Origin: Altererythrobacter sp.
GTDB lineage: Bacteria > Pseudomonadota > Alphaproteobacteria > Sphingomonadales > Sphingomonadaceae
Direction: 5' to 3'
DNA: 64,000 bases
Assembly: GCA_023260985.1 (NCBI GenBank)
Contig: JALRKY010000080.1
Location: 1 to 64,000, forward strand
Below the pieces are notes generated by a model that was given only the letters and a program-made list of their open reading frames with translations, did no database searches and was not told the DNA's origin. The first letter of the stretch is position 1, and the number at the start of each line of letters is the position of its first letter. The translations under genes were made by a program, and so were the position numbers. Shown piece by piece: positions 34,285 to 42,727 of the stretch.

Positions 34285-34761
34285 TTGAGTGCGCTTCTCC
34301 TTGCTTTGGCCGCCTTGAGCGGCTGCACCATGGCCCTCGCGAACGGCCAAGCTGTGGCGGGCGGTTTTGAGCCGGGGCACTACCTCCCCGAACTCTCGAT
34401 CCAGAATGACGGCTCCGGACATGCCCTGATCCAGCTCGAGAACCTGGAATCCGGAACAAAGCACCTCTATTACGTTGCTCGTTCGTCATCGGCGGAAATC
34501 AGGTTCGTACCGGTCGGTCGCTATAGCTTGAGTTTTGCCATGGACGGCAGGCTGGCAGCCGATTGCGTGACGCTGGTGTCTGCCAAGATGGTAGTCAGGT
34601 TCGAGGAACCGTTCGAGTTCACTGTCGAAGAAAAATACGTCCAGACTGCGAACGAATTCTATACCGACATCGTCGTGATGAATCAGTGGGCGACCCTGTT
34701 TGGCGTCGAAGATGGCAACGGTCCTTCCGATGCGATAACTATTGAAGATTTCAATCGTTAA
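34285..34761 (+). CDS. Putative small lipoprotein of unknown function
   Basis: This 158-residue frame starts with TTG at 34285, the first codon after an in-frame stop, and gives a lipoprotein signal with lipobox LAALSGC (Cys14). No alternative start preserves the signal, so TTG is preferred though the SD (AGGTGA) is very close. The mature protein is beta-rich with one later Cys (ADCVTLV). I recognise no family. It immediately follows the acyl-CoA synthetase gene and may be cotranscribed. The 82-bp gap to the next, convergent gene holds short inverted repeats but no clear T-run. Confidence 0.55.
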   Translation: MSALLLALAALSGCTMALANGQAVAGGFEPGHYLPELSIQNDGSGHALIQLENLESGTKHLYYVARSSSAEIRFVPVGRYSLSFAMDGRLAADCVTLVSAKMVVRFEEPFEFTVEEKYVQTANEFYTDIVVMNQWATLFGVEDGNGPSDAITIEDFNR

Positions 34762-34843
34762 GGGCTGGGCCTCGCGTACCTGCGTGCTGTGGCACGAGGG
34801 ATCGCGGTATCCTGCGATCGCCTGACTGATACTTGCGAGCGGT

Positions 34844-35374
34844 TCAGGCCGCCTCGGCTGCTTCGATATATTCCGGGTAGAAGCTCGGTTCGCGGTCAGA
34901 CCAACCGGGCGCGGTCGCGGCGGCCTCGCTGAGGCTCTGCAGGAGCATCTTTCGTTGTTCGGGGTGGATCTGCGGCAAGGCGGCGGCGGCGCAGAAGCCG
35001 CTTGGCAGCCAAGGACGCACATCGGCGCCAAGCAGGCGTTCGTAGAGGAAGCGAAAGGCCGAAAAGCTGACGATCCGTTCCTGCGAAAGATCGAAAGCGG
35101 CAACGCGTACCAGCTTGCCGATGAAGCCTTCGACCTGCGCGATCGTGGCATCGTGCGGGATGGTGGCGCGAAGCGCCTTCAACTCCTGGTAGGCGACATA
35201 CTGGCTACGGATCGCGGCGTTTTCGCCTTCGCTGCGCGCCCACAGCTTGAAGGCGTCCTGCCGTCCCAGCCCGATGTCGAGGCTGCGCTTGATGTAACGC
35301 TGTTCCGCGGCCGAGAAGCTCGCGAATTCGCGCATCTCGTTGATCGTCATCGATGCGGTGCCGGCAATAGCCAT
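34844..35374 (-). CDS. Conserved-looking hypothetical protein, helical
   Basis: This 176-residue, soluble, alpha-helical protein (FSAAEQRYIKRSLDIGLGR, then AYQELKALRATIPHDATI, then LEVRFLYERLLG-like FRFLYERLLGADVRP) shows no catalytic motif. ATG 35374 follows AGGGAGC; a TTG seven codons upstream extends the frame but is less likely. No family recognised. It is between the convergent small lipoprotein gene and thiSG on the same strand; a 65-bp gap separates it from the thiSG stop. Confidence 0.6.
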   Translation of the reverse strand: MAIAGTASMTINEMREFASFSAAEQRYIKRSLDIGLGRQDAFKLWARSEGENAAIRSQYVAYQELKALRATIPHDATIAQVEGFIGKLVRVAAFDLSQERIVSFSAFRFLYERLLGADVRPWLPSGFCAAAALPQIHPEQRKMLLQSLSEAAATAPGWSDREPSFYPEYIEAAEAA

Positions 35375-35439
35375 GGCGGATGCTCCCTGTTTCAAGGAGC
35401 AGGTTCGCGCAATGTGGTTAATTTAGCGTTAGCTATCGA

Positions 35440-36420
35440 TCAGATTAGTCCCGCGAGCGGCGAACTCGGGTCGGCATACATGCGGCGGCCCATGCGCCCG
35501 GCAAGATAGGCCTCGCGCCCGGCCTCGACGCTGAGCTTCATTGCCCGGGCCATGCGGATCGGGTCTTTCGCTTCGGCGATCGCAGTGTTCATCAGAACAC
35601 CGTCGCAACCGAGTTCCATTGCCACTGCCGCATCGCTCGCAGTGCCGACGCCCGCATCGACCAGCACCGGCACATTGGCACCTTCGACGATCAGTCGAAT
35701 CGTGACGCGGTTCTGGATGCCGAGGCCCGATCCGATGGGCGCGCCCAGCGGCATCACCGCCACCGCACCTGCTTCTTCCAGCTGCTTCGCGGCGATGGGA
35801 TCGTCGACGCAATAGACCATGGGCAGGAAGCCCTCTTTCGCGAGGATTTCGGTCGCCTTGAGCGTTTCGCGCATGTCGGGGTAGAGCGTGCGAGCTTCGC
35901 CCAGCACTTCGAGCTTCACCAAATCCCAGCCGCCCGCCTCTCGCGCCAGCCGCAACGTGCGGATCGCGTCATCGGCGGTGAAGCAGCCCGCGGTGTTGGG
36001 CAGGTAGGTGATCTTCTTGGGATCGATGTAGTCGGTCAGCATCGGCGCCTTGGGGTCGCTGACATTGACCCGACGCACCGCCACAGTCACGATCTCGGCG
36101 CCGCTCGCCTCCAACGCCGCCGCGTTCTGACCGAAATCCTTGTACTTGCCTGTACCGACGATCAGCCGACTTCGGAAAGTCCGCCCGGCCACGCTCCAGG
36201 TGTCATCGTCGGAGCCGCCGCCCACGAAATGCACGATCTCCAGCGTGTCGCCGTCCTGCAGCGGCGCTTCAGGCAGCGTTGAGCGCGGCACGATCTCACG
36301 GTTGCGCTCGACCGCCACCTTGGTGGGATCGAGCTCTAACTCGCGAACCAGTGCGGCGATAGTTTCAGCGGTGGTCCGGCGGCTCTCGCCGTTGAGGGTG
36401 ATTGTCTTGGCGGTGTTCAT
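35440..36420 (-). CDS. thiG: ThiS-ThiG fusion: sulfur carrier and thiazole synthase
   Basis: This 326-residue fusion has two parts. Residues 1-69 are a ThiS sulfur carrier ([10 protein letters not shown] to [10 protein letters not shown]) with the diglycine that would be thiocarboxylated, now continuous with the next domain. Residues 74-326 are ThiG, the TIM-barrel thiazole synthase, with GTGKYKDF, the Schiff-base Lys169 in LVKLEVLGE, and [16 protein letters not shown]. The fused form is known from some other bacteria. How the internal diglycine is used or released is unclear. No TPP riboswitch is seen upstream; merC is only 18 bp away and the two share a transcript. Confidence 0.9.
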   Translation of the reverse strand: MNTAKTITLNGESRRTTAETIAALVRELELDPTKVAVERNREIVPRSTLPEAPLQDGDTLEIVHFVGGGSDDDTWSVAGRTFRSRLIVGTGKYKDFGQNAAALEASGAEIVTVAVRRVNVSDPKAPMLTDYIDPKKITYLPNTAGCFTADDAIRTLRLAREAGGWDLVKLEVLGEARTLYPDMRETLKATEILAKEGFLPMVYCVDDPIAAKQLEEAGAVAVMPLGAPIGSGLGIQNRVTIRLIVEGANVPVLVDAGVGTASDAAVAMELGCDGVLMNTAIAEAKDPIRMARAMKLSVEAGREAYLAGRMGRRMYADPSSPLAGLI

Positions 36421-36438
36421 ACCAGCGCCACATAGCCC

Positions 36439-36810
36439 TCAATGCGCGTGACGCAAGTTGAGGATGTGTCCGGTCGACACCAGCGCCACGCCGATCATGG
36501 TCAGCACCACTTCGTAGAGCCCGTGCGGAACGGCAAGCGCGCCGCCCATGAAGGTCAGGCCCATCATCGCGGTGACGAAAGGCAGGCGGCGGCGATGCCT
36601 GAGCGCCCCCCAGCCGATCGCGACCGCTGCGATGATCAGCGCCAGCGCCAGTCCGAAGCGATGGATTTCGGGGACCAGCAGCAATTGCCCACCAAGCCCC
36701 AGCACCGAAACCAGCAGGGTCGTGAGCACGCAATGCAACAGGCAAAGGCTCGATAGCCAGATGCCTGCGCGGTCGAGCCGCCGCCGAATCGAGATGGAGT
36801 TGTGCGCCAT
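36439..36810 (-). CDS. MerC-domain membrane protein
   Basis: This 123-residue protein has four hydrophobic segments and the MerC motif CLLHC near the start (about residues 23-27). MerC proteins move mercuric or other metal ions across the inner membrane, but many chromosomal members are tied to other metals. ATG 36810 is chosen because the longer frame upstream crosses a likely operator. A Zur-like palindrome at 36827-36843 lies just upstream, which suggests zinc-responsive control. It is followed by thiSG 18 bp downstream, as one transcript. Confidence 0.78.
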   Translation of the reverse strand: MAHNSISIRRRLDRAGIWLSSLCLLHCVLTTLLVSVLGLGGQLLLVPEIHRFGLALALIIAAVAIGWGALRHRRRLPFVTAMMGLTFMGGALAVPHGLYEVVLTMIGVALVSTGHILNLRHAH

Positions 36811-36826
36811 GGCGAGCCTGCCCTTT

Positions 36827-36843
36827 ATGTAACGGTGTAACAT
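36827..36843. promoter_or_regulatory. Candidate Zur/Fur-family operator in the merC/ctaA divergent gap
   Basis: ATGTAACGGTGTAACAT is an imperfect palindrome (arms ATGTxAC / GTxACAT). It resembles Zur boxes of the form ATGTTAT...ATAACAT, matching 14 of 23 positions in a wider comparison from memory. It lies 17 bp before the merC start. It may act on merC-thiSG and, less likely, on ctaA on the other side. Confidence 0.4.
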
Positions 36844-36943
36844 CTTGCAAGTGTTGCAAGCGATAGTGCGGCGATTCGGCTTGCACTTTCGGCGGGCAGT
36901 GCCGATTAGCTGCGCCATGTCAGCAAGCGCAGGCCAATCAGCA

Positions 36944-37990
36944 ATGAGCGAATCTCCTAACCATGCAACTCTGCGCCCGCTGGCGCTGGTGCGCTGGCTA
37001 TATGTTGTCGCAGCAATGGTAGTGGTGATCGTGGCTGTCGGAGGGATCACCCGCCTGACGGAGAGCGGGCTTTCGATCACTCAGTGGAACCCGGTCACTG
37101 GCGTGCTTCCGCCAATCGGCGAGGCGGCTTGGCAGGCCGAGTTCGAACTTTACCGCAAGACGCCCGAGTATCTCTACGAAGCGGGGCCAGCCGGAATGAC
37201 GCTGGCCGATTTCAAGTTCATTTTCTTCTGGGAATGGTTTCACCGCCTGATCGGTCGGCTGATCGGGCTAGCCTATGCGCTGCCGCTGGCATGGTTCTGG
37301 ATCAAAGGTGCGATCCCGCAGGGATACAAGCCGCGCCTGCTGGCGCTGCTGGCGCTGGGGGCACTGCAAGGTACCTTCGGCTGGCTGATGGTGCGTTCGG
37401 GACTGAGCGGGCAGATGACCGATGTCAGCCACTTCTGGCTTTCGATCCACTTGCTCACGGCCTTCTTCACACTTGGCGGGTTAGTGTGGACAGCGCGCGA
37501 CCTGCAAGCGCTGGCGCAAAACCCCACCGCGCAGCCCGCACGGTTGACCGGCCCGTCATTGATCGTTGCCCTGGTGCTGTTCGTGCAATTGTTGCTGGGC
37601 GCTTGGGTGGCTGGGCTCAATGCAGGCCATGCCGCTTATGACTGGCCATTGATGAATGGGGAGTTTTTCCCTCAGCCCGATCTGTCGCGTGGATGGGCGT
37701 GGGCGCTGACTCACGATCCCTTCCTGCTCCATTTCCTGCATCGCTGGTGGGCCTGGGTCGCTGTGGGCGCGCTCATCTGGCTGGCGCGTCGAGTGCGCAA
37801 GGCCGAGCGCAGCGCCTCGATCGCGATCCACAGCGCTTTCGGCGTGATGGTGATACTCGGCATCGCCACCGTGCTGACCGAGGTATCGCTTTGGGTGGCG
37901 GTGGCGCACCAGTTGACCGGCGCGCTGCTGGTCGCGAGCGTTGCCTGGGGCATGCATGCCGATGGGCGGCGAAGGGTCCTTTACGCGTGA
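36944..37990 (+). CDS. ctaA: Haem A synthase (CtaA/COX15)
   Basis: This 348-residue membrane enzyme oxidises haem O to haem A for cytochrome c oxidase. It has about eight membrane helices and the conserved His positions: FFWEWFHRLIGR, SIHLLTAFF, LHFLHRWWAWV and AVAHQLTGALL. The N-terminal motif VGGITRLTESGLSITQW is diagnostic. An ATG at 36917 would add nine residues; I prefer 36944 because family members begin shortly before the first helix. The stop overlaps cutA (GTGA). Other cta genes are not in the window. Confidence 0.92.
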   Translation: MSESPNHATLRPLALVRWLYVVAAMVVVIVAVGGITRLTESGLSITQWNPVTGVLPPIGEAAWQAEFELYRKTPEYLYEAGPAGMTLADFKFIFFWEWFHRLIGRLIGLAYALPLAWFWIKGAIPQGYKPRLLALLALGALQGTFGWLMVRSGLSGQMTDVSHFWLSIHLLTAFFTLGGLVWTARDLQALAQNPTAQPARLTGPSLIVALVLFVQLLLGAWVAGLNAGHAAYDWPLMNGEFFPQPDLSRGWAWALTHDPFLLHFLHRWWAWVAVGALIWLARRVRKAERSASIAIHSAFGVMVILGIATVLTEVSLWVAVAHQLTGALLVASVAWGMHADGRRRVLYA

Positions 37991-38304
37991 GCGCGCTGAT
38001 CTGGTGCCCCTTTCCCGATCGGGACAGCGCCCGCGCGGCGGCCCAGACACTGCTCAACGAGAAACTGGTAGCTTGCGTGAACCTGCTCGGCCCGATTGAA
38101 TCGATTTTTGACTGGCAAGGTGAGCGGAGCAGCGCCGCGGAAATTGGCGTGCTGTTCAAGACCGATGAGGGCTTGCTCGATCGCGCGATCACTCGTTTGG
38201 AAGTGCTGCATCCCTATGATACGCCAGCCATTCTCGGCTGGCGCTGTGATTCCGCTGCAGGAGCAACGCGCGCCTGGCTCGGCCTGTTGGGTCAGGGAGA
38301 TTAG
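37987..38304 (+). CDS. cutA: CutA divalent-ion tolerance protein
   Basis: This 105-residue trimeric ferredoxin-like protein has the family landmarks LVACVNLLGPIESIFDWQG, EIGVLFKT and HPYDTPAILGW. CutA1 proteins have been linked to copper tolerance, but their role remains unsettled. The GTG start overlaps the ctaA TGA (GTGA), so it is coupled to haem A synthesis, consistent with a metal-related role around cytochrome oxidase. A signal peptide is absent; it is cytosolic. Confidence 0.9.
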   Translation: MSALIWCPFPDRDSARAAAQTLLNEKLVACVNLLGPIESIFDWQGERSSAAEIGVLFKTDEGLLDRAITRLEVLHPYDTPAILGWRCDSAAGATRAWLGLLGQGD

Positions 38305-38312
38305 GGATTGGA

Positions 38313-39023
38313 ATGTGGTCGCGCCGCTCCGCCTTGGGTGCGATGGCAGGGATGGCGTTGACAAGCCTTGCCGGGTTAGCTCGGGCCGCAGACGGCCTGC
38401 GGTTGCCGCAAGTACCGATGCGGTTGGCACGGCGGCTCATACGAGAATTTCAGGATGGCGATAAGATTCTTGTTGAACGCGAATGGCTCGTAAACTTTTC
38501 CATGCGCCCTGGGGGGATCGCTGTCGACGGGCGCCAACTCCATGCCTATGTCCAGGCGCCGCCGCGCATCGTGGCCATCGCCGAGATTGAGCGAAATCGT
38601 TCTACTGAGGGCCTGTTTCCGATCCTGCTCGACAGCACGGGCATGATCGCTTCAGTCGGGCCGTCAGAAGCTTATGGGGACGTTGATGCCGCCGTGCGGG
38701 CGGCCGAGCAGATCTTTGCCCGTGCTGCGGTTTCGGAATCGGAGTCAAAGACGCACAGGCGCCTCCTAGCGCAATTGCAGCAGGCGGGAAGCTCGATGCT
38801 CGACCAAATGCCGCGCGACCTGTTTTTCCCGCGTCGGCTTGCTCTGCATGAAACCCGCCCGCTGGCCCTGCCCGATGGCACGACTGGCGAATTCGAACTG
38901 GTTTACACGGCGCAAACCACCCCGGGCGCGGCATGGCTCGATCGAGCCGAGCGGCGGGTCACGACCCGGCTGGCAGGCAGCGAGAGATTCTCGTCTGAGA
39001 CGTGGAGCCTGGCCGAAACCTGA
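38313..39023 (+). CDS. Exported protein of unknown function
   Basis: This 236-residue protein has an N-terminal signal with twin arginines (SRRSALGAMAGMALTSLAGLA), perhaps Tat-type though the motif is incomplete. The mature part is mixed alpha/beta with the stretch GLRLPQVPMRLARRLIREF and no cysteine. No catalytic motif is recognised. ATG 38313 follows cutA by 8 bp, so ctaA-cutA-this gene may be one transcript. Function unknown. Confidence 0.6.
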   Translation: MWSRRSALGAMAGMALTSLAGLARAADGLRLPQVPMRLARRLIREFQDGDKILVEREWLVNFSMRPGGIAVDGRQLHAYVQAPPRIVAIAEIERNRSTEGLFPILLDSTGMIASVGPSEAYGDVDAAVRAAEQIFARAAVSESESKTHRRLLAQLQQAGSSMLDQMPRDLFFPRRLALHETRPLALPDGTTGEFELVYTAQTTPGAAWLDRAERRVTTRLAGSERFSSETWSLAET

Positions 39024-39077
39024 TCCTGTCTGAGGTGCATGGTATTATTTTACCTCCTCCGAAAAGCGCGGTTTTGC

Positions 39078-39106
39078 TTGACTTGCGCGTCTCCAAACGA
39101 CATTTG
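39078..39106 (+). promoter_or_regulatory. Probable promoter of rplM-rpsI
   Basis: TTGACT (39078-39083), a spacer of 16-17 bp and a weak -10 (ACATTT or CATTTG, 39100-39106) lie about 100 bp before the rplM ATG, in the gap after the previous gene. The leader of about 90 bases could hold translational control, but I see no defined hairpin. Confidence 0.4.
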
Positions 39107-39201
39107 CGCCGCGATCTCGCACCTGCGGCATTGCGCCGCGGGGAGGATTCGGGCCGGAGCGATGTCGCTGCAGCCCTATAGATATCTAGGAATATGAACC
39201 C

Positions 39202-39681
39202 ATGAAGGCGCTCAGCAAGCAGACCCGGTCCGTGAAGCCGGCCGAGGTCGAAAAGAAATGGCACCTGATCGATGCCGACGGCCTGGTTGTAGGCCGCGTC
39301 GCGACAATCATCGCCAATATCCTGCGCGGCAAGAACAAGCCGAGCTACACCCCGCATGTCGACTGCGGCGACCACGTCATCGTCATCAATGCCGACAAGG
39401 TGAAGTTCACCGGTCGCAAGATGGCCGACAAGGTCTATTACAAGCACACCGGCCACCCGGGCGGCATCAAGGAAACGACTCCCGCCAAGGTGCTGGAAGG
39501 CCGCTTCCCCGAGCGTGTGCTTGAAAAGGCAGTCGAACGCATGATCCCCCGCGGCCCGCTTGGCCGCCAGCAGATGAAGGCGCTGCATCTCTATGCCGGC
39601 ACCGAGCACCCGCATGACGGCCAGAAGCCCGAAACGCTCGACGTCGCTTCCATGAATCGCAAGAACAAGGTCACCGCATAA
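39202..39681 (+). CDS. rplM: 50S ribosomal protein L13
   Basis: This 159-residue L13 carries the family motifs [54 protein letters not shown] and [16 protein letters not shown]. It is about 15 residues longer than E. coli L13 through a polar C-terminal tail, as in other alphaproteobacteria. The stop overlaps the rpsI start (TAATG), so the pair is coupled. It follows a promoter candidate at 39078-39106. Confidence 0.96.
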   Translation: MKALSKQTRSVKPAEVEKKWHLIDADGLVVGRVATIIANILRGKNKPSYTPHVDCGDHVIVINADKVKFTGRKMADKVYYKHTGHPGGIKETTPAKVLEGRFPERVLEKAVERMIPRGPLGRQQMKALHLYAGTEHPHDGQKPETLDVASMNRKNKVTA

Positions 39682-40202
39682 TGGCTGACGAAACCAACAA
39701 CGAAACGGTCACCGATCTGGCCGAGCTCAAGACCATCGCCGGCGACGCCCCTGAAGGTGACGCAGCGGTGATCGCCGTTGCCACTGCACCGCTGCGCGAG
39801 CAGGAGCTCGACGCGCACGGCCGCGCATATGCCACTGGCCGCCGCAAGGACGCAACCGCACGCGTGTGGCTGAAGCCCGGCGCCGGCAAGGTCATCGTCA
39901 ACGGCCGCGAGCAGGAAGTTTACTTCGCGCGCCCGACGCTGCGCCTCGTCATCGACCAGCCTTTCGCGATCACCGATCGCCAGGGCCAGTATGATGTCGT
40001 CGCGACAGTCAAGGGCGGTGGCCTGTCGGGTCAGGCAGGCGCCGTGAAGCACGGCATCGCTCAGGCGCTGAGCAAATATGAACCGGCCCTGCGGTCGACG
40101 GTTAAGGCCGCCGGCTTCCTCACCCGCGACAGCCGCGTGGTTGAGCGCAAGAAGTACGGCCGGGCCAAGGCTCGCCGCAGCTTCCAGTTCTCGAAGCGCT
40201 GA
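39681..40202 (+). CDS. rpsI: 30S ribosomal protein S9 with acidic N-terminal extension
   Basis: This 173-residue S9 has a standard core from about residue 47 ([55 protein letters not shown]) to the basic end SFQFSKR that reaches the P-site tRNA. The first 40-45 residues are acidic ([20 protein letters not shown]) and absent from E. coli S9 (130 residues). The start overlaps the rplM stop. A strong terminator follows at 40231-40256. Confidence 0.95.
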   Translation: MADETNNETVTDLAELKTIAGDAPEGDAAVIAVATAPLREQELDAHGRAYATGRRKDATARVWLKPGAGKVIVNGREQEVYFARPTLRLVIDQPFAITDRQGQYDVVATVKGGGLSGQAGAVKHGIAQALSKYEPALRSTVKAAGFLTRDSRVVERKKYGRAKARRSFQFSKR

Positions 40203-40230
40203 TCCTTTCGGCTCTTCGGCACCCAAAAGA

Positions 40231-40256
40231 GGGCGGTCCTGCGGGGCCGCCCTTTT
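40231..40256. terminator. Terminator after rpsI, possibly bidirectional
   Basis: The stem GGGCGG/CCGCCC extended by three inner pairs (one G-U), with a 4-base loop, is followed by TTTTCG. On the minus strand it is followed by TCTTTTG, so it may also end the phosphoesterase transcript coming from the right. Confidence 0.7.
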
Positions 40257-40280
40257 CGTTTGTAGCGTGGAAACCGCGAG

Positions 40281-41033
40281 CTAGGGGTGGAAGTCGCGCG
40301 ATTCGACGGAGATGGCGCCTGAGGAATCGATCCGCAGCACATTGTACGAAGGCGGGGCATTGTGCCGCAGCCGGGTCGAGAGCGTGCCCGCACCGATCAT
40401 TCGCATCGCCTGGTTGTCGCGCGAGCGCACCTGATCGAACGGGAAATGGACATGGCCCGAAAGGACCGCGCTGGCCCCTGCCGCCGCCAGCTTTGCGAAG
40501 GCCATGTCGCCGCGGATCGTCGGGTTCTTGCGCCCATCCGCTTCAGCCAGCAACGGGTGGTGGCACGCGACCAGCTTCGGCCGAGGATCTGGGCGCAGGG
40601 CCTCAAGCCGCGCCAATGCCGCATCGAGATTGCGGCGTGTCACTACCCCGTCGGACCACGGCCAGCGCATCTGCGCGGGCACGTTTGTATCGAAAGGCAC
40701 AATCAGCGCATGGTCGAGCGCGATCTCCGCGCCGACGGCCCGCTCCAACGCACCGAAACGGGCATAGGGTCGACGAAACCGCTCCCACGGGTTGTAATAG
40801 GGCATGTCGTGATTGCCCGGCTGCAGCATCACCGGCACGCCCAGGCTTGCAAACCATTCGGCCGCTTCAGCATATTGCCGATGAGTAGCGCGCTGCGTCA
40901 GGTCGCCAGTGCAAATCAGTGCATCGGGCCCTTCCGCATCCACCGCCGCTTCGAACCATGCCATTGCCGCGCGGTCCTCGACCCCGAAATGGGTATCGCT
41001 GAAATGGAACAGGATCGAAGTATTTTCCGGCAT
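40281..41033 (-). CDS. Calcineurin-like metallophosphoesterase
   Basis: This 250-residue protein shows the complete metallophosphoesterase set: HFSDTHFG (D-x-H), CTGDLTQRA (GD), PGNHDMPYY (GNHD), VACHHPLL and SGHVHFPF (GHxH). It binds two metals and cleaves a phosphate ester; the arrangement resembles the 3',5'-cyclic nucleotide phosphodiesterase class III group (CpdA-like). The substrate is not fixed by sequence. ATG 41033 is chosen; the frame extends six codons further. A small membrane-protein gene lies upstream on the same strand. Confidence 0.85.
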   Translation of the reverse strand: MPENTSILFHFSDTHFGVEDRAAMAWFEAAVDAEGPDALICTGDLTQRATHRQYAEAAEWFASLGVPVMLQPGNHDMPYYNPWERFRRPYARFGALERAVGAEIALDHALIVPFDTNVPAQMRWPWSDGVVTRRNLDAALARLEALRPDPRPKLVACHHPLLAEADGRKNPTIRGDMAFAKLAAAGASAVLSGHVHFPFDQVRSRDNQAMRMIGAGTLSTRLRHNAPPSYNVLRIDSSGAISVESRDFHP

Positions 41034-41076
41034 GGAGCAGGCGCCTAGCACATCTACCCTTTGAAGGAAGTGTCTG

Positions 41077-41361
41077 TCAGATTCGCCCGGTGAGGATTAG
41101 CCACGCCGCCAGTGCGTTGAGCACCGTGTAAATCAGATAGGCCCAGGCCAGCCCGGGCCAACCGTTAGCGGCGAGCATGAGCGCCGCAAGCAGGATCAGG
41201 AATTCGGTGAGCAGCGTCAGCCGACCGCCAAGCATGTGCACGAACCACGGCACATGCCCCGGCAGCGGGTGGCGGCTTTCGAGCACCGCCTTATGCAGCG
41301 CGAAGTTGCCGATGCCCAGCAGGAAGATGATCGCGATCGCCACAATTATATTATTGCGCAA
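41077..41361 (-). CDS. Small membrane protein of unknown function
   Basis: This 94-residue protein has three hydrophobic segments (about 6-22, 45-66 and 70-90). It begins MRNNIIVAIAIIFLLGIGNF and carries a conserved-looking loop ESRHPLPGHVPWFVH. No family recognised. Same strand as the phosphoesterase, 43 bp before it, so the two may be cotranscribed. Confidence 0.65.
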   Translation of the reverse strand: MRNNIIVAIAIIFLLGIGNFALHKAVLESRHPLPGHVPWFVHMLGGRLTLLTEFLILLAALMLAANGWPGLAWAYLIYTVLNALAAWLILTGRI

Positions 41362-41549
41362 ACGCCGGTCGATGGGAAATGGTTGTTCATCGGGCCTTGT
41401 CGATCATCGGTCCGAACTCTGCATCGCCGGTCGAACCTTAGTGCACCGCTGTCGAGCTAAGGCTGCACCTGCGAGCTGATGACCGTAGTTTTCATCTCGC
41501 GGCAAGGCCCCCCTCCCCCTTCTGGAGGTCGCTGCGAATGGAGGAAATT

Positions 41550-41858
41550 ATGTTGAAGTCCGCACTTGCGGCAGCAAGCCTCGGTGCTCTGCTCGCAACC
41601 GCCCCCGCGGTTGCCGGCGAACAGGATGGCCGGTCGATTCACGTGACCTACGGCGATCTAAACCTCGCTGCTGCCGCCGGGCAAGACCGGCTCGAAGGGC
41701 GCATCGTCCGGGCTGCGCGCAAGGTTTGCGGCGTGGGATCACCCACAACCCGCCCGCGCCAAATCGGCACGGCACAGCGCAACTGCATGGCCGCCGCCAT
41801 GAAAAGCGCGCACAGTCAGATGGCCGACGCGATCGACGAACAAAAGCTGGGCGCCTGA
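41550..41858 (+). CDS. UrcA family protein
   Basis: This 102-residue exported protein has a signal peptide (MLKSALAAASLGALLATAPAVAG) and a short mature domain matching UrcA: VTYGDLNLAAAAGQDRLEGR, then RIVRAARKVCG and a second Cys in QRNCMAAAMKSA. The two cysteines probably pair. UrcA proteins are common in sphingomonads and caulobacters; function unknown. ATG 41550 has an excellent SD (GGAGGAAA); the frame opens four codons earlier. A terminator follows at 41894-41937. Confidence 0.8.
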   Translation: MLKSALAAASLGALLATAPAVAGEQDGRSIHVTYGDLNLAAAAGQDRLEGRIVRAARKVCGVGSPTTRPRQIGTAQRNCMAAAMKSAHSQMADAIDEQKLGA

Positions 41859-41893
41859 CCCGGCATTACTGACTGCACCCCCTGTGCAGGCTT

Positions 41894-41937
41894 GCGGCCT
41901 GAGCCCTTTCCAGTCCCGGGGCTCGGGCCGCTTCTTT
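41894..41937 (+). terminator. Rho-independent terminator after urcA
   Basis: A 13-bp stem GCGGCCTGAGCCC/GGGCTCGGGCCGC with one G-U pair and a 12-base loop is followed by TTCTTT (41932-41937). Confidence 0.65.
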
Positions 41938-41976
41938 ATCTGCAATCTGTGGGGTCGCCCCGGAAAACGCCGCGAC

Positions 41977-42723
41977 TCAGCGGCCGGCCATCGCCTTGAC
42001 CTTGGGGAGATAGGTGCGGCCGATCCGCAAGGCATCGCCGCATTCGAGCTCCGCCGACCAGACGCCCAGCCCGTCATGCCTGAGGCCTCGGATGTGATCC
42101 TTGCGCAGGATGGTCGAGCGGTGAATGCGGATGAATTGGTCCGGGTCGAGCCGCTGTTCGAGGCCCGCAATCGTTTGCAGCAGCAGATAGCTGCGACCGC
42201 CATCGTTCTGGTCGCCGACGAACAGGCGAACATAGTCGCGTTCCGCATCAATGCGGCACACTTCGCTCACCGCAATCCGCAGCAGCTCGGAACGATGCGG
42301 CACCCATAGTTCCTCGAGCCATTCGCTCTCGCTGCTGCGCGGGTTTCCGCGCCGCGCCACGGCGCGTTCGATCGCGCGTGCCAGGCGGTCTGCGGCCACA
42401 GGTTTTAGGACATAGTCGATAGCGTCGAGATCGAATGCCTCGACCGCAAAATTGTCATGCGCAGTCACGAAGATCACCGCCGGCGGATTGTCCTTGCGGG
42501 CCAGCTCGCGCGCGACACCCAGCCCATCGAGTTCGGGCATGGTCATGTCCAGCAGCACGAGATCGGGCAACAGGGCATCGATCAGGCGCAGCGCCGCCGC
42601 TCCGTCGCTCGCTGTACCTACGACACTGATCGAGCCAAGCTCGGCGCAGATCACCTGGATGCGCTCAACGGCCAGCGGTTCATCGTCGACAATCATCGTT
42701 CTCAATGGAGACTCAGATTGCAT
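41977..42723 (-). CDS. LytTR-type response regulator (second pair)
   Basis: This 248-residue regulator has a receiver domain with DDE (13-15) and phosphorylated Asp59 (LVLLDMTMPELDG), plus a Lys in LKPVAADRL. A C-terminal LytTR domain follows (about 145-248, HRSTILRKDHIRGL and GRTYLPKVKAM). It lies four bases after its partner kinase on the same strand. It shares the layout of the regulator at 11839 but is clearly diverged in sequence, so the two likely respond to different signals. Confidence 0.87.
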   Translation of the reverse strand: MQSESPLRTMIVDDEPLAVERIQVICAELGSISVVGTASDGAAALRLIDALLPDLVLLDMTMPELDGLGVARELARKDNPPAVIFVTAHDNFAVEAFDLDAIDYVLKPVAADRLARAIERAVARRGNPRSSESEWLEELWVPHRSELLRIAVSEVCRIDAERDYVRLFVGDQNDGGRSYLLLQTIAGLEQRLDPDQFIRIHRSTILRKDHIRGLRHDGLGVWSAELECGDALRIGRTYLPKVKAMAGR

Positions 42724-42727
42724 AGCT

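Noticed and set aside
36421-36438. TPP riboswitch before thiSG
   Set aside because: Only 18 bases separate merC from thiSG, and no THI-box pattern is seen before merC.
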